A stretch of DNA of 13,896 nt from Gonium pectorale (taxonomy: Eukaryota > Chlorophyta > Chlorophyceae > Chlamydomonadales > Volvocaceae): the NCBI GenBank assembly GCA_001584585.1, contig LSYV01000007.1, positions 1,197,714 through 1,211,609 on the forward strand, read 5' to 3'. The notes beneath the pieces were generated by a model, which did no database searches, was not told the DNA's origin, and saw only the letters and a program-made list of their open reading frames with translations. The translations under genes were made by a program, and so were the position numbers. Positions 1-10,600 of the stretch are shown piece after piece. The first letter of the stretch is position 1. Every line of letters begins with the position of its first letter.

Positions 1-3000
1 AGGCGCCGACGGCCGGGTGGTGGCTAGCACCTTGTTCTTCTCCGTCCCGTAGAAGCGCAGCCGCGCCACGTGGCCCTCCTCCACCAGCGCCCACAACTGC
101 GTGTACGACAGCTCGCGGAGCGTCTCCTGGGGTGGGCGCGCGGTGGGGGGGGGGCAGCGGAGGGCAGCAGGTGGGCGATCTGAGAACCGAACCTCCCCCC
201 GCTGGGTCCCACGCCTCCCTCCCACACAGGCCACTCCCACCCGGCGCATGTGCGCGCGCCACGCCCCACCCCTCGCCCCCCGCTTGCCTTCCCCGCCCCC
301 GCCGCAACCACCCACCTGCGTCCGCCAGGCCGTCTTGACGCTGTTGGCATCCCCGAACAGCGCCAGGGCCTCCTCCACCACCTCGGTCGTGAAGGCATCG
401 TCAACCTGCGGTGGGTGCCGCGGTGGGTGCCGCGGTGATGCGGTGATGCGATGGGGGGGGGGCCGCACGGCCCAGCTGCGGCCTCAGGGGTGCCAAGGCA
501 GGCAGGCAGGCAGGCGGGCAGGCAGGCAGGCGGGCAGGCAGGCAGGCAGGCAGGCAGGCATGCTGCCCAGTGCGTGTGGTTGCGGGGGGCGGCCCCGAGT
601 GGGCGTGTCTATGCGGTCGCTCGTTGCAGCCCCCGTCCTGATCTTTGCCCCTCTCGGGATGCCAGGACGGCCGCCGCCCCCTTCATGCGCCAGTATGATG
701 TACGGCATCACCGCTGCGACGCCGGCGCGTCTACTCCCGCGCACTCGGCCCCCCTGCCCTCTCGCTGCTCCAAGCCCCGGCCGCCCGCCTCCCCTTCCGC
801 GGCCCGTCCTCACCATGTCCTCCGTTTTGGCCTTCTCCTTGGGCGCCGCACCCTCCTCCGCCGCAAACAGCTCCGCCGCGAGCGCCTCCTCGTAGTCGCG
901 TGGGGCAGCCCGGTCGCGGGAAGTGCCGCGGGAGGCGGCCTCAAGTTTCTGGAAAGAGGGGAGGGGGCGGGGGACGGGCGAGGGATGTGCAGGGTAGGCG
1001 CGTCGGCAACCCGGGCTCCCCGTGCGGTGGCAGCGGATGCAGGAGACTGGGGCCGCGTGGGGCGGGGCGGGGCGGGGCAGTGAGGATGCGTTAAACAAGC
1101 CAGCATCCGTCGTCCGCAGCCCCCAGGTGCGTCGTGCGATTGTGCAGGCGTAGATACCCAAGCGGCTCAGAAGGATCCATTGGAATTTTGCTGCTTCAGC
1201 GCCGGCCCGTGCGGGTCGCGGCTCGCAGGCAGGTACGCGCCCTCGCGGGCGGGATCATCAGCGCCGAGCGGCTTGTGCGCGTGGAGGGAGGCGGGTTGCC
1301 GCGGTCCGGCGAGGCCCGGTTGGGCATCCCGAGACGGGCGACAGGATGCAGCGAAAATGGGGAGAACGAGGCACGGAGAAGGGCAGGGGATGCGGCAAAG
1401 GGAGTCGGGGCACGGGCACGCCTGCTGGTGACGGGCCGCGCTCCACTGCCGCTGCCAGAAGCGGCTCCGCAGCTCCCGCGCCCTCTTTTCGGGTGCAGCG
1501 GCGAGCTGCCAAGCTTGAGCGACACACACCGAAAGCACAGCCAAAACACTCGGGGCCACCAATCTACCCACCACAGCGAGCACACCTGGCCGCCGACGCA
1601 CCCAGGGGGAGGGGGTATGCGCTAGTGCCCTGCTTGTCCGGCTCTGCCTCCTGGGCGCTTGTCGTGATTGCGGGTGCGATGCAAGGATGCCAACACGTGG
1701 TGGCCAACCATCTTGATGGATACGGAAGCGGAGGCATGCACAAGCCCTTTATCGCTGGTCGACTCAGCATCCGAGCCGACTGCGCGTTTGACATATGCGC
1801 GCCGCGGAAGGTGGGCGCTGCCTTCATGGGTGCCCGCTTGAACACAGGGCCCAATGGGCCGGCCACAGCTGCCGCTGCACGGCCAGACGCAGCCCCCTTT
1901 CTCCCCAGGGTTACGGTGTACCCGGCCCCCCCCAACCCGAACCCCTTGTCGGCTCAGAAGGATCCATTGGAATTTTGCTGCTTCAGCGCCGGCCCGTGCG
2001 GGTCACGGCTCGCAGGCAGGTACGCGCCCTCGCGGGCGGGATCATCAGCGCCGAGCGGGGCAGGGCCACCCCGAGGGGGGGGACACAGTCACCAGAGGGA
2101 ATCTACCCGCGCCAAAAGCCCCTCACGCCCGCACCTCTCGTCGTTGATCACCGGCTCCATGGCCAGCGCCTTGCATTACCCCGCCGATCCTCACCCCTGA
2201 TCGTGGACCTCCTGTCCGTCCCTGTCACGTGCGTGCACATGCCCCGCACCGGCTCCCGGCGCTCACCGCCTTGACCTTGGCCTCCAGCATGAACTGCTTG
2301 ATGCCCAGGTCGAAGTCCTCCCGGTCGTACTGGTCCAGGATGGCGCGGACCTGCTCGGCGACCTGCGGGTGCGAGCGAGGGCGGGCGGGCGGGGGGCGCA
2401 TTGAGGGAGCGGCACAGCGGGAGAGGAGGGCGGGTATGTCGGATGATAGGTGAGGCCACGGGAGGGTCCCGGCTACAGCACCCGGTTGCAGGCCAGCGCT
2501 GCAGCCCCAGGAAGGCTGCATGCGTCCGGTGGCTAGGCAGCCCGGCGTGCCACCTGGAAGCCCGGGCATGCAGGGAGGGCTCCTCGAGGGTGGTGGTGGT
2601 GGTGGTGGTGGTGTGCAATCAGCACTCTCTGCAGCCACGCCGGTCACGGCGACACGTCGAAGCAAAGCGCCGCGCGCTGTCGTACAACTGCTTTGCAGCC
2701 CGTAGAGCCCGCCCTCGCCGCACGGGTGCCGACCCACATGTCCCAAAACACATCCTCCCCAACGGCATGGACCGGCAGCATGGGAAACGCGAGGACCCGC
2801 CTCCGCACACGCGCTTGGAGCAGTCTGCCCGTACGCAGCCGGGGCGCCGTTGTGGATCGGGGCTCACGTGCCTCCCACATCCACCACAGCCACAGCCACA
2901 GGGTGATTAGAAGGGTGCCGGTGCGGCCGCGGGCTGTGGGCTGTGGGCTGCGCAAGCGACGCATGCCCATCCGCATGCATGCCCCTTGCCACACTCCGCT

Positions 3001-4294
3001 TCCGCCCCGGCCCCCGAATGCCTCCGCGGCGCAGCCCACATCACCCCGCTGCCGGACGCACGGTCGCCACCGCACAGCGCCAGACACCACCCCGTCCCCA
3101 ATCCAACCCAGTTGGCCGTCCTAGCACCGACCCACGTCCCTTCCACCATGCAGCACCAACACCCCCATGCACTCTAGGCCTCGCGCACCGCGGACCTGCC
3201 GCCGGCCCCACGAACTGAGCAGCGCCCGTCCCCCCCCCCTGCGTTCACCCACTCCCGGTCGCCACCCCCCTGGCCCCACCTCCTGGCGGCTGTTGCGGTT
3301 GGGCACGTCCTGTGGTGCCGGCACCGCACTGCGCATCAGGTCGTCAAAGGTGAGGGGCGTGCCCAGCGCCCGCGCCCGCACCGCCCGCGCCACCTCCTCC
3401 GGCCTCCCGGCCGCCTCCGGGTGCTCCACCAGGTACGCCTCCGCCAGGCGGGACAGGTAGTCCCGGTAAGCCGACTCGGCGGGGGTGTAGAGGGGGGGCA
3501 GCGGGGCGGAGGTAGAGGCGGCGGGGGGCGCCTCCGGCGCCTCGACGGGCGCCGCGGCGAGGTCGGGAATGACGGCGTTGCGGGCGGTGGAGGCGGCGGG
3601 CGCGTGGGCAAGGGCGGCAGGGGGCACCGGCCCGTGCGCGACCCTGATGGTGGGGCGGGGCGGGCAAGGAGGGGCAAGGCACGTTGGCTACTCTGGCGTG
3701 GGCAGTGCTCCCTGCCTACCCCCCCCCCCGACCGCCGGGCCAGCGCTCCAACCCCAGGCTGACCGCAAATATCCCTCTAATCGATAACCGAGCGTGCCCG
3801 GATTTGTGAGCCTAAGGAGGTCGCATCGGAGGCAACGACTTGCAAACAAGCCCTATCACAGCAGATCTCCAACCCCGGGATGTTTTCATGCAACCTAAGA
3901 TGGGGAGTGCGCACTAATGCGGTCCACAGCGTACGCACCTGTCTCGAGCATGCGCCGCCCGGGTTGGCCCCGACAGCACCGCGAACGCCATTACGCCCAC
4001 AAGCCCCAGCACTTTTGCCGAATTTGACAACAGCTTTCCAAAACTGGACTGCTCGTCCTGCTCGCGGCCGCTGGTACTCGGCGCCGGGGCCGCTGCCTCC
4101 TCTGGCTGCTCTCCTCGCGAAGCTAGAGCCACTGTGCGTGCCGAGCGCTTGCATCTTCGAAGCAAAAGTGATCGTCTGCAGCTAATGCCCAGAACCAACG
4201 AAAGCTGGACCGCGCGAGGGACTGCGACCGGGGTGGCGACGCGCCGACAAGCGCTGCCCCGCGCGAGCGCCGATCTTGCAGTGGAGCACTGCAT
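1..4294 (-). CDS. Chloroplast-targeted membrane protein, possibly FtsH-like (5' part only, 6 exons)
   Basis: Exons in transcript order, given as plus coordinates: 4294-3939, 3643-3280, 2362-2267, 948-814, 405-316, 126-1 (open at the window edge). Donor/acceptor phases agree at all junctions, giving 389 residues. The ATG at 4294 starts MQCSTARSALARG, rich in Ser, Ala and Arg and poor in acids, as in a chloroplast transit peptide. A hydrophobic stretch (about residues 95-108, VLGLVGVMAFAVLSG) ends near an A-x-A site (AHA), so it is either a membrane anchor or a thylakoid-transfer signal. Exon 2 is Pro/Ala-rich and then helical and charged (YRDYLSRLAEAYL); exons 3 and 4 are charged (ILDQYDREDFDLG, DYEEALAAELF). 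Exon 6 (ELSYTQLWALVEEGHVARLR) resembles the 'SYSEF..V..G.V..V.F' N-terminal domain of FtsH proteases and the inactive FtsHi group. The Walker and HExxH regions would lie beyond position 1, so the family call is weak. The exon structure is firmer than the name. The 1.3-kb and 0.9-kb introns could hide further exons. Confidence 0.62.
411..452. repeat. Short GC-rich tandem repeat beside an acceptor site
   Basis: Two consecutive copies of a 12-base unit (GTGGGTGCCGCG) are followed by two GTGATGCG-like units. They lie immediately upstream, on the minus strand, of the acceptor of the exon at 405-316, and take the place of a normal pyrimidine tract on the transcribed strand. Confidence 0.6.
496..560. 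repeat. AGGC tetranucleotide microsatellite
   Basis: About 16 tandem units of GGCA with occasional GGCG variants, within the intron 813-406 of the left gene. On the coding strand of that gene it reads as a TGCC-rich run between donor and acceptor. Confidence 0.9.
1056..1079 (+). repeat. G-tract cluster with quadruplex potential
   Basis: Four runs of three or more G separated by single C bases (GGGGC units) on the plus strand, inside an intron of the minus-strand gene. In RNA of that gene the run is C-rich, so any quadruplex would form in DNA on the plus strand. Confidence 0.55.
1163..1271. repeat. 109-bp direct repeat, copy A
   Basis: It begins CGGCTCAGAAGGATCC and ends CAGCGCCGAGCGG. It matches 1950-2058 over 109 bases with one difference (G at 1218, A at 2005). 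It lies in the long intron of the left gene, and sequence on both sides of the match is unrelated. Confidence 0.95.
1950..2058. repeat. 109-bp direct repeat, copy B
   Basis: Second copy of the repeat at 1163-1271, in the same orientation and with a start-to-start spacing of 787 bases. The 678 bases between the copies are not themselves duplicated. The near identity implies a recent duplication or insertion. Confidence 0.95.
2363..3279 (-). other. Intron (917 bases) of the left gene
   Basis: It is bounded by the donor after NRNSRQE (GTGGGG) and the CCCGCAG acceptor before VAEQVRAI, both in phase 0. It holds a (GGT)8 tract and short CCACAG/CTGTGG-type tandem motifs (2881-2902 and 2931-2950). 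No exon is recognised inside it. Confidence 0.5.
2589..2612. repeat. (GGT)8 microsatellite
   Basis: Eight uninterrupted GGT units within the 917-base intron of the left gene. Confidence 0.9.
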
Positions 4295-4607
4295 GTTGAT
4301 ACGTCTCACGTAGATTGGAATGGCCCAGATTATCTACGTCTCGGTGGCACCATTTCCAAAGAAAAGCTTGTCCCTGTCCTAAGTCCGATCCCACAAGTCC
4401 CACTAGGCCAGCCGGGCTACTGTGCAGGAGGTAAAACCTTTTGCCATTCCCACTCCCCACCGTCGTACGCCGTGTGAAACCCCAAACCCCGTCGCTCCCA
4501 AATGCCCGCTGCCACTACAGAGTGCAAGCTATGTTGACATCCCATTAATGACGAGCAGACATTGGTAGCTGCTTGGGGAAGAAAAGGCAAATCCAACTCT
4601 TGTCACG
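4295..4607. promoter_or_regulatory. Divergent intergenic region, likely two 5' UTRs and promoters
   Basis: The stretch lies between the ATG of the minus-strand gene (4294) and the proposed ATG of the phosphatase gene (4608). It is visibly more AT-rich than the coding parts on either side. I see no certain TATA box or named operator. The role is inferred from position and from the divergent orientation of the two genes. The right edge depends on a tentative first exon. Confidence 0.5.
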
Positions 4608-7600
4608 ATGAAGAAAATCCTTAAAAATGTCGGGGCTAAGATGGTGCGCAAGAAAGAGCGGCTCATGTGTAATCTACTGTGATTTAGCTGTCATTGAGCA
4701 TTTGGCTGTAGTCCTCGCGGCAACATACAACCTCGCCTCTCGCCCCCACCCAGGCTGCTCTGGCGGATGATATCGCCTCTTATAACGATTCAGCGCGGAG
4801 CGCTGCGGTGCAAGGTGCGGGTTTGGAGCTGTCGGCAGCTGAACAGCCGCAGCAGCAGAGCGGCCACCTGCCTGGTTTCCCAGTCCAGTGCCACTACCTC
4901 ACATGCACTGCTCGCATGCTCCCGCACTGACCCCACAACGGTACCTCTCCCGTGTCCCCTCGGCTCCAGGGCGGCCCGCAAGCAGCACCACCGGGGCCCC
5001 GGGTGCCAAGCTGCTGGAGTCCGAGCCAGATCCCGTATTGGATCATCTGTTGCGGAACGTCCGCTCGCGCCATGTTCGACAACATTTTGCGCGCACACCA
5101 CCCGCTGAGTACACGGAGCAACGGGCTGTGACGCTGCTGGTGCGCGGGGTTGCTGCATTCGGCGGGGGAGGGCGGCCACTTGACCCTCGCTTCAGCAATG
5201 CCGAGGGGGCCGTTTCAGGTTTGCGGGGGCCAAGTTGTTGTTTTTGGCCGGAACAGCTGCGAGGCTGTGACCAGTTCTTGTTCGAGCACCCCAAGGGTCA
5301 AGTGCCCCGTCCGCAATATGACTGACCACTGAGCCATCCAACCACGTCCAAACATGAATGATCCCAGGCCGCCACCTTCAACGCGGGCGGCAAAAAGCCA
5401 CCACCGGGCCTGCGCCTCGACGAATGGCTGGGTGCTGGCCCAGGCGGCAGCCCCCTCAGCTGGCCACTGGCCGCCGGAGCGTTGGACGGCTCAGGGGCTG
5501 GTGGCACCTCCGCTGCCGCTGGCTCCGGAAACAGCGGCGGCAGCAGCGACGGACCAGACGTGGTGGCCATTGCGTTCCAGGAGCTAGTGCCTTTGAACGC
5601 GGGCAGCGTTATTGGGGGTGCGCTTGCGCAACGGGATTTGGGCGCGCTGTGGAACCGACCTGCATGGTTTTGGGGTTGCTTAGGCTTGATGGGGGTGCTG
5701 CGCGAGTCACTGCCCTTCAAACGGTGCCTCGCAACCGCCCGTCCCACCTTCTCGCAGTGTGGGGCACCGATCACGCCGACGCGTGGGACCGCTGCGTGGG
5801 CGCCTACCTGAACGGGGAGGACTGGTGCGTTGGCCGGGCCGCGCGCAGCAATGGGGACCCGATCCAACGGATTTGTGAACCGGGTGAGGGCCTTCGTAGG
5901 GCACGCTCCGCTTGGGACCTATTCTTGCGCGGAGCCCACCCCTGTGTCCGGCAGTTGATGGGCGGAGCTGCTCATCAAGACCGGATCGCTTATGACTTGG
6001 TCCTTGATATAAGTTGCCCTTGCTCGCACACCGTTACGCGTGGCAGGGCTGCGCAGCAGTACGGTCCCGCAGCGCCACCCGCCGTCGGCCAGGCTGCCGC
6101 CGCCGCCGCTGCCGCCTCGCTGCTGGACACCAAGTGGCAGGGCGGGCCGCAGCCGACGGCGCCTCCAGGTGCGGCCCGTGCCGCCATTGCGCATGTGCCT
6201 TATGTATGCACTGCGTACTGCATGACACGTTGGGGCCTGGCAGACCCTGGGGCTGGCATGCGTCTCAGTGGGACCTGCGTGGCTGCACGGTTTGCCTCCG
6301 CTCTGCGCAGCGTGATGCGCTCCTCGCCGCGCTCACGTGCCTCCGACGTGTGTGCTGGGACGGGCCCGCTCCGGCTGCATTCCACACCCAAGCCTGCGCT
6401 GCGCTGTGCCCAGCCATGCCGTGATTGACCTGCCCCTACCCCCTGCCCTCCCCGGTAGCATGCGCATCGGGCTTCCCTACCGAATCCGCCCTCCCGTCCA
6501 ATTGCCGCCCTCTATGGCAGCTGGCGACGGGGCTTCTGCGCCCGCAGGCCCCAGCGGCCAGTACGTGCAGGTGGCCAGCAAGCAGCTGGTGGGCGTGTAC
6601 CTCACCGTGTGGGTGCGGCGCAGTCTGCTGCCGGTGGTGCGCGGAGTGCAGGTGTGGGGCATCGGGGGCCGGGGAACGGCTGGGAGGGGGAGGGAGCGGC
6701 GTGCCTGCAGGCGCAGCGGCCTGGGCACTCCCGACGCCTGGTGGACGCGTGTTAGGAATGCCGCCCCAAATACGGCGCTACCTGTCGGGGTATGGGCGGG
6801 ACCGAGACGCATCTTGTGATGAACACACTGCTGCTCTACATGACGGAAATCCGCTAGAGGTAGCGCATTTGTGCTGTTGCCCGCAAATGAAATAGGTTTG
6901 AAGAGTACGCCCACCTGCTCGTCAGTGCTTGGGACTATCGTAACTCACTGCTTTCAGGTGACCACAGTTGCCACTGGCTTTGGGGGCTACCTCGGCAACA
7001 AAGGTGGGTGGGCATGTGGCAAAGAAGTGATGGGCACGTCACAGCGACATGCCTTCGGCCACAAGCCGTCGGCGAATCGCTTAATCGTGCTGCTCCCCAA
7101 GGTTTATCCCATGTCCTGACACGTATTCGTCTAGTGGCCACACCGCCCTGCAGCCCCTGCTCGACCTCCGCCACCGTTACCGAAAGCTCCCCCTGCCCCG
7201 TCCATCAGGCGCCGTGGCCGCGCGGCTGCGGCTGTTTGACAGCTCGCTGGTGTTGCTGGCAGCGCACCTAACGGCGGGCGAGGCGGAGGGCGACGAGGTG
7301 CGCCGCAACGCGGACGTAGCAGACATCCTGCGCCGGGCCGCCTTTGCGAGCGGGCCGGATGGAGGCGGCGCGGTGGCAATGACGTCAGCGGCTGCCGCTT
7401 CCGTCAGTGAGTGGCGGAGGGTAGCAGCATGCTCGATAGCTGTGGCCTGGGCCGGTCACTTGCTGCGGCGCCGTCGCGACCGGGCCCCTGTGCATGGCCA
7501 TCACCCGTACACCCCTGCTCCCCCTCCCCTCCACTGACCGTTTGCCTGCATTGCAATGCGTACTGAGTGGGTTTGATCTCTATTCATGTGCATGTCCACT

Positions 7601-10600
7601 CTCGCCCCTCCAGGCGCTTCGCTTGGCCCTGGCCACTGGCCGGCAGGCCCCTCCAACATCACAGACCATGACCTGGTGATCTGGATGGGAGACCTGAACT
7701 ACCGTCTCGCCACCACCAATGCAGCCAGTGCTGCCGCCGGCGGGGCGGCCGGCAGCGGCGGGGGCGCCGGCGCCGTGAGCCCGCCGCCGGGGGCGCTGAG
7801 CGACGCGGAGGTTCGGGCGGCTATCCGCTCGGGGGCGCTGGAGCCGCTACTGGCGGCAGACCAGCTGCTGCGGGAGCGGGCCGCAGGCCGGGTATTCCAG
7901 GTGCGTTGCGTTGCGGCCTTGGGAGGAAGGGAAAGAAGGGGATGGAGATAGGGGATGGAGATAGGGCGTGAGACGTGGAATGCGCCACGCACCCGCTGTG
8001 CAGTGGTGCAAAGGCTGGTGCAGTGTTCAAGGGGTGCAACTGAAGCTACCCGCCGCTTCCCATATCGAGGCTTCCCGTGTACCCGCCAACTTCAGGGCTG
8101 GCGCGAGGGCCGCATCACCTTCCTGCCCACCTACAAGTTCAAGGTCGGGACAAGCGTCTACAACGGCGACGACGCGGCCCTCGCCCCCGGCGCAGGCTCC
8201 GCTTCTACGGGGGCGCTCCAGTCGGCGGCGGACCCGGCCGGGGTCGCTGAGGATGATGCGTCGACTACCGGCAGTGCGCCTGGTAGGTTTGGCGTGGAGA
8301 ATGCGTCTGGAACCCACTCAGGCTCCATATCCACGCAGCCTTAAGGAAACGGCCAGTCGCTAAAGGGCCAGCCCTCACAAAAGCCTGCCTTCAGCCTAGA
8401 GTGAGGAGCCAGCCGCGGCGAACAAGCACCTGCCTCGTCCCCGCTCGCTCCATGCCGGTGCAGACCCGGAAAGGCACAAGAAGCGCACCCCCGCCTGGTG
8501 CGACCGCGTCCTGTGGTGGGAGCGGCGAGCGGACAGCGCCGGCCCGGGCTCGGGCATGGAGCAGCTGGGCTACTGGCGCGGCGAGTTGACCGTCAGCGAC
8601 CACAAGCCGGTGAGGTCTGGGCAGCAAGGGATGGGAACTTGGATGGGCATGGAAGAGCGGGCCAGAGAGGATGCGTGTGGGAGGGCGAGGCACCCTGGAT
8701 TCTAGGATGAATTCGACTGGCGGGCTGTTCTGGACCTGCCCCACGCCTTTTTCCTGCGCCCTGTTCCTGCCCCAGGTGGCTGCTGCCTTCCGCGCCTCGC
8801 TGCGCGCCTATCACAGGGGGCGGATCGAGGCCCTGCTGGAGGCGGCCTTACGGGCTGTGGACCGCATGCAGGAGTCCATGAGGCCCAAGTGCGTGGGGTG
8901 GGGTGGGGGTAGGCGTGTGGAGCTTGTAGGGTGTTGGGGCGTCTGCAAGGACACACGCGGTCATAGCGGGGCATAAACACCTTAGCCGGTCCTCCATTGA
9001 CCCAGATCCGGACCGCCAAGTACGGAGACAAGATGCTCAACGCAGCCTGTGCTTTGGGCTGGAGCTCGGAAGGGCTATGCGGGCCGGCCGGGGCTGGGTG
9101 CGGCAACGATGCGGCAAATTAGCTTACATTATCTTAGGGTGCTGTCTGGCGCACCTGCTGTGTTCGTAAGCAGGATTGGAGCCCGGGCCTATTGCTTTGA
9201 AGTTGGACTGAGTCTCCACTGGGCGCTTCCAGACTTGTGCGATGTCCGTCTCGTGTCAACGCGTTGCCCTGCTCGCCTCAGGGTGACGGTGGAGCCGGTG
9301 GTCCTCGACGCGGGCGAATGGGTTGCCACGGGCCGGCCCGTGCCGTTGCGGCTCACCCTGGCTAACACTGGCACCGTGGAGGCCATCTTCCACTTCGTGC
9401 CTCCGCCTCAACCGCAGGCGCCCGGAAAGCGCGCAGGTGTGGTGCTTGGTGCGGTGAGCGGGATACGCCAGGCGCCTGCTGTGGTCACTTGGAGCAAGGA
9501 ATAGGTGCTTTGCAGCACCTGCTGCTAGGAGGTGCATAGCTGTGCATGTTCCCCAAGCAGACGGGCGTGAGTGTTGGAGCACTTATGTGCGCGAATACTC
9601 TGCCAGAAATGCGCGATAGAATGGCGGCTTGGCTCGAGCGCGGCCTCCCAAGAGCAGCAGACGGACTGCAGCTGCTGTCGTTGCCGTGCCCTGCTGCTGT
9701 TGCCTCACCCCTGCGCAGACAGTGGCAAGTTTGGCCTGGACGACGAGAGCCCTCTCCTGCCTCCCTGGCTCAGTGCCGCGCCCGCGGAGGGAGTGCTGCA
9801 GCCAGGCGGGTCGTTGGGCGGGAGGGCGCAAGTGTGGTTCTGGTGAACAAGGGACGTGGATGGCCGTGTATGTCGAGACCGGGTCCAGGTGTCCACCACT
9901 CCTATCGGGGCACGCGGGCTCCCATGCCCCTAGTGCCAGCGGTTGCGTTCACACGCCTCTTTGACGGTCATACCTGGCTTACGCACAGACCAAGTACCCT
10001 GCCCACGTGCTCGCTCGTTTCCTCGGATCTTGGCGCACTTGTCTGGAATTTACCACCCCCCGCTTCCCTGGCATACTCATGGTTCTAACCCAGTCCCTCC
10101 CCTCACTCGCGCGTCTGCCCCCTTAGGCCAAACGTACGAGATCGAGCTGACGGTGATGGTGGATGGAGGGCCGGGAGGGGGCGCTGAGGCGCTGTCCGCT
10201 ACCTCGAGCTCCTCTGGCGCCGTCCCGCTGGACGTGATTGCAATCCTGCGCATCGAGGACAGCGGCGACAAGTTTATCAGCATAGGGGGTGAGCCCGCTC
10301 TTTGGAATTACGAACCAGACGAGCGGGGCGGGGCAGCCGCGTTCTGCCATCCTTGGGACCTACAGCACGATCCCCCGGGGGGGGGGGTACTGCGGGGGAG
10401 CAGCATGCGTTTGAAGTGGCCGCTAGCACGGGCGCCTGAGCAGACAACTTGCTGAGATATACCGGCGTGCTGCGTTGCGAATTTATCAAGGCGGAGTTGT
10501 TTATGGAGTTGTCACCCATGCTGCTCACTCGCTGCCGGCTGCAGGCCGCTACCTGCGCTCCTTCCTGGGGTTGCCATTGGAGACGCTGGTGGGAATGGGG

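Larger units (their letters stand above)
949..2266 (-). other. Long intron (1318 bases) of the left gene, repeat-bearing
   Basis: This lies between the exon ending GTG at 2266 (…AKVKA|GTGAGC) and the CTTTCCAG acceptor before KLEAASRG. It is several times longer than the other introns here. It contains both copies of a 109-bp direct repeat, a G-rich run and several long but featureless open frames on both strands. I saw no stretch with a convincing protein family signature. A missed phase-0 exon cannot be excluded. Confidence 0.5.

Noticed and set aside
484..1161. 225-codon minus-strand open frame
   Set aside because: Only 948-814 has coding character (one exon). The rest is intron, including the AGGC microsatellite translated as a Leu/Pro/Ala/Cys run.
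1163..2058. Certain LTR/TRIM retroelement
   Set aside because: The direct repeats fit, but there are no TG…CA termini, recognisable primer-binding site or target-site duplication, so it is reported only as repeats.
1346..2200. 284-codon plus-strand open frame
   Set aside because: It lies opposite the long intron, spans one repeat copy, and has no family signature. Long open frames are expected by chance at this GC content.
5358..6428. 356-codon plus-strand open frame
   Set aside because: It reads exon 4 in the wrong frame, then runs through introns and two true short exons. Family motifs place the real frame and splice sites differently.
8994..9060. Candidate exon after TTGACCCAG (open segment with IRTAKYGDK)
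   Set aside because: The exon ending at 8888 joins in phase to 9282 and gives a continuous match to the ASH start. Including this segment is not needed and leaves no good donor.
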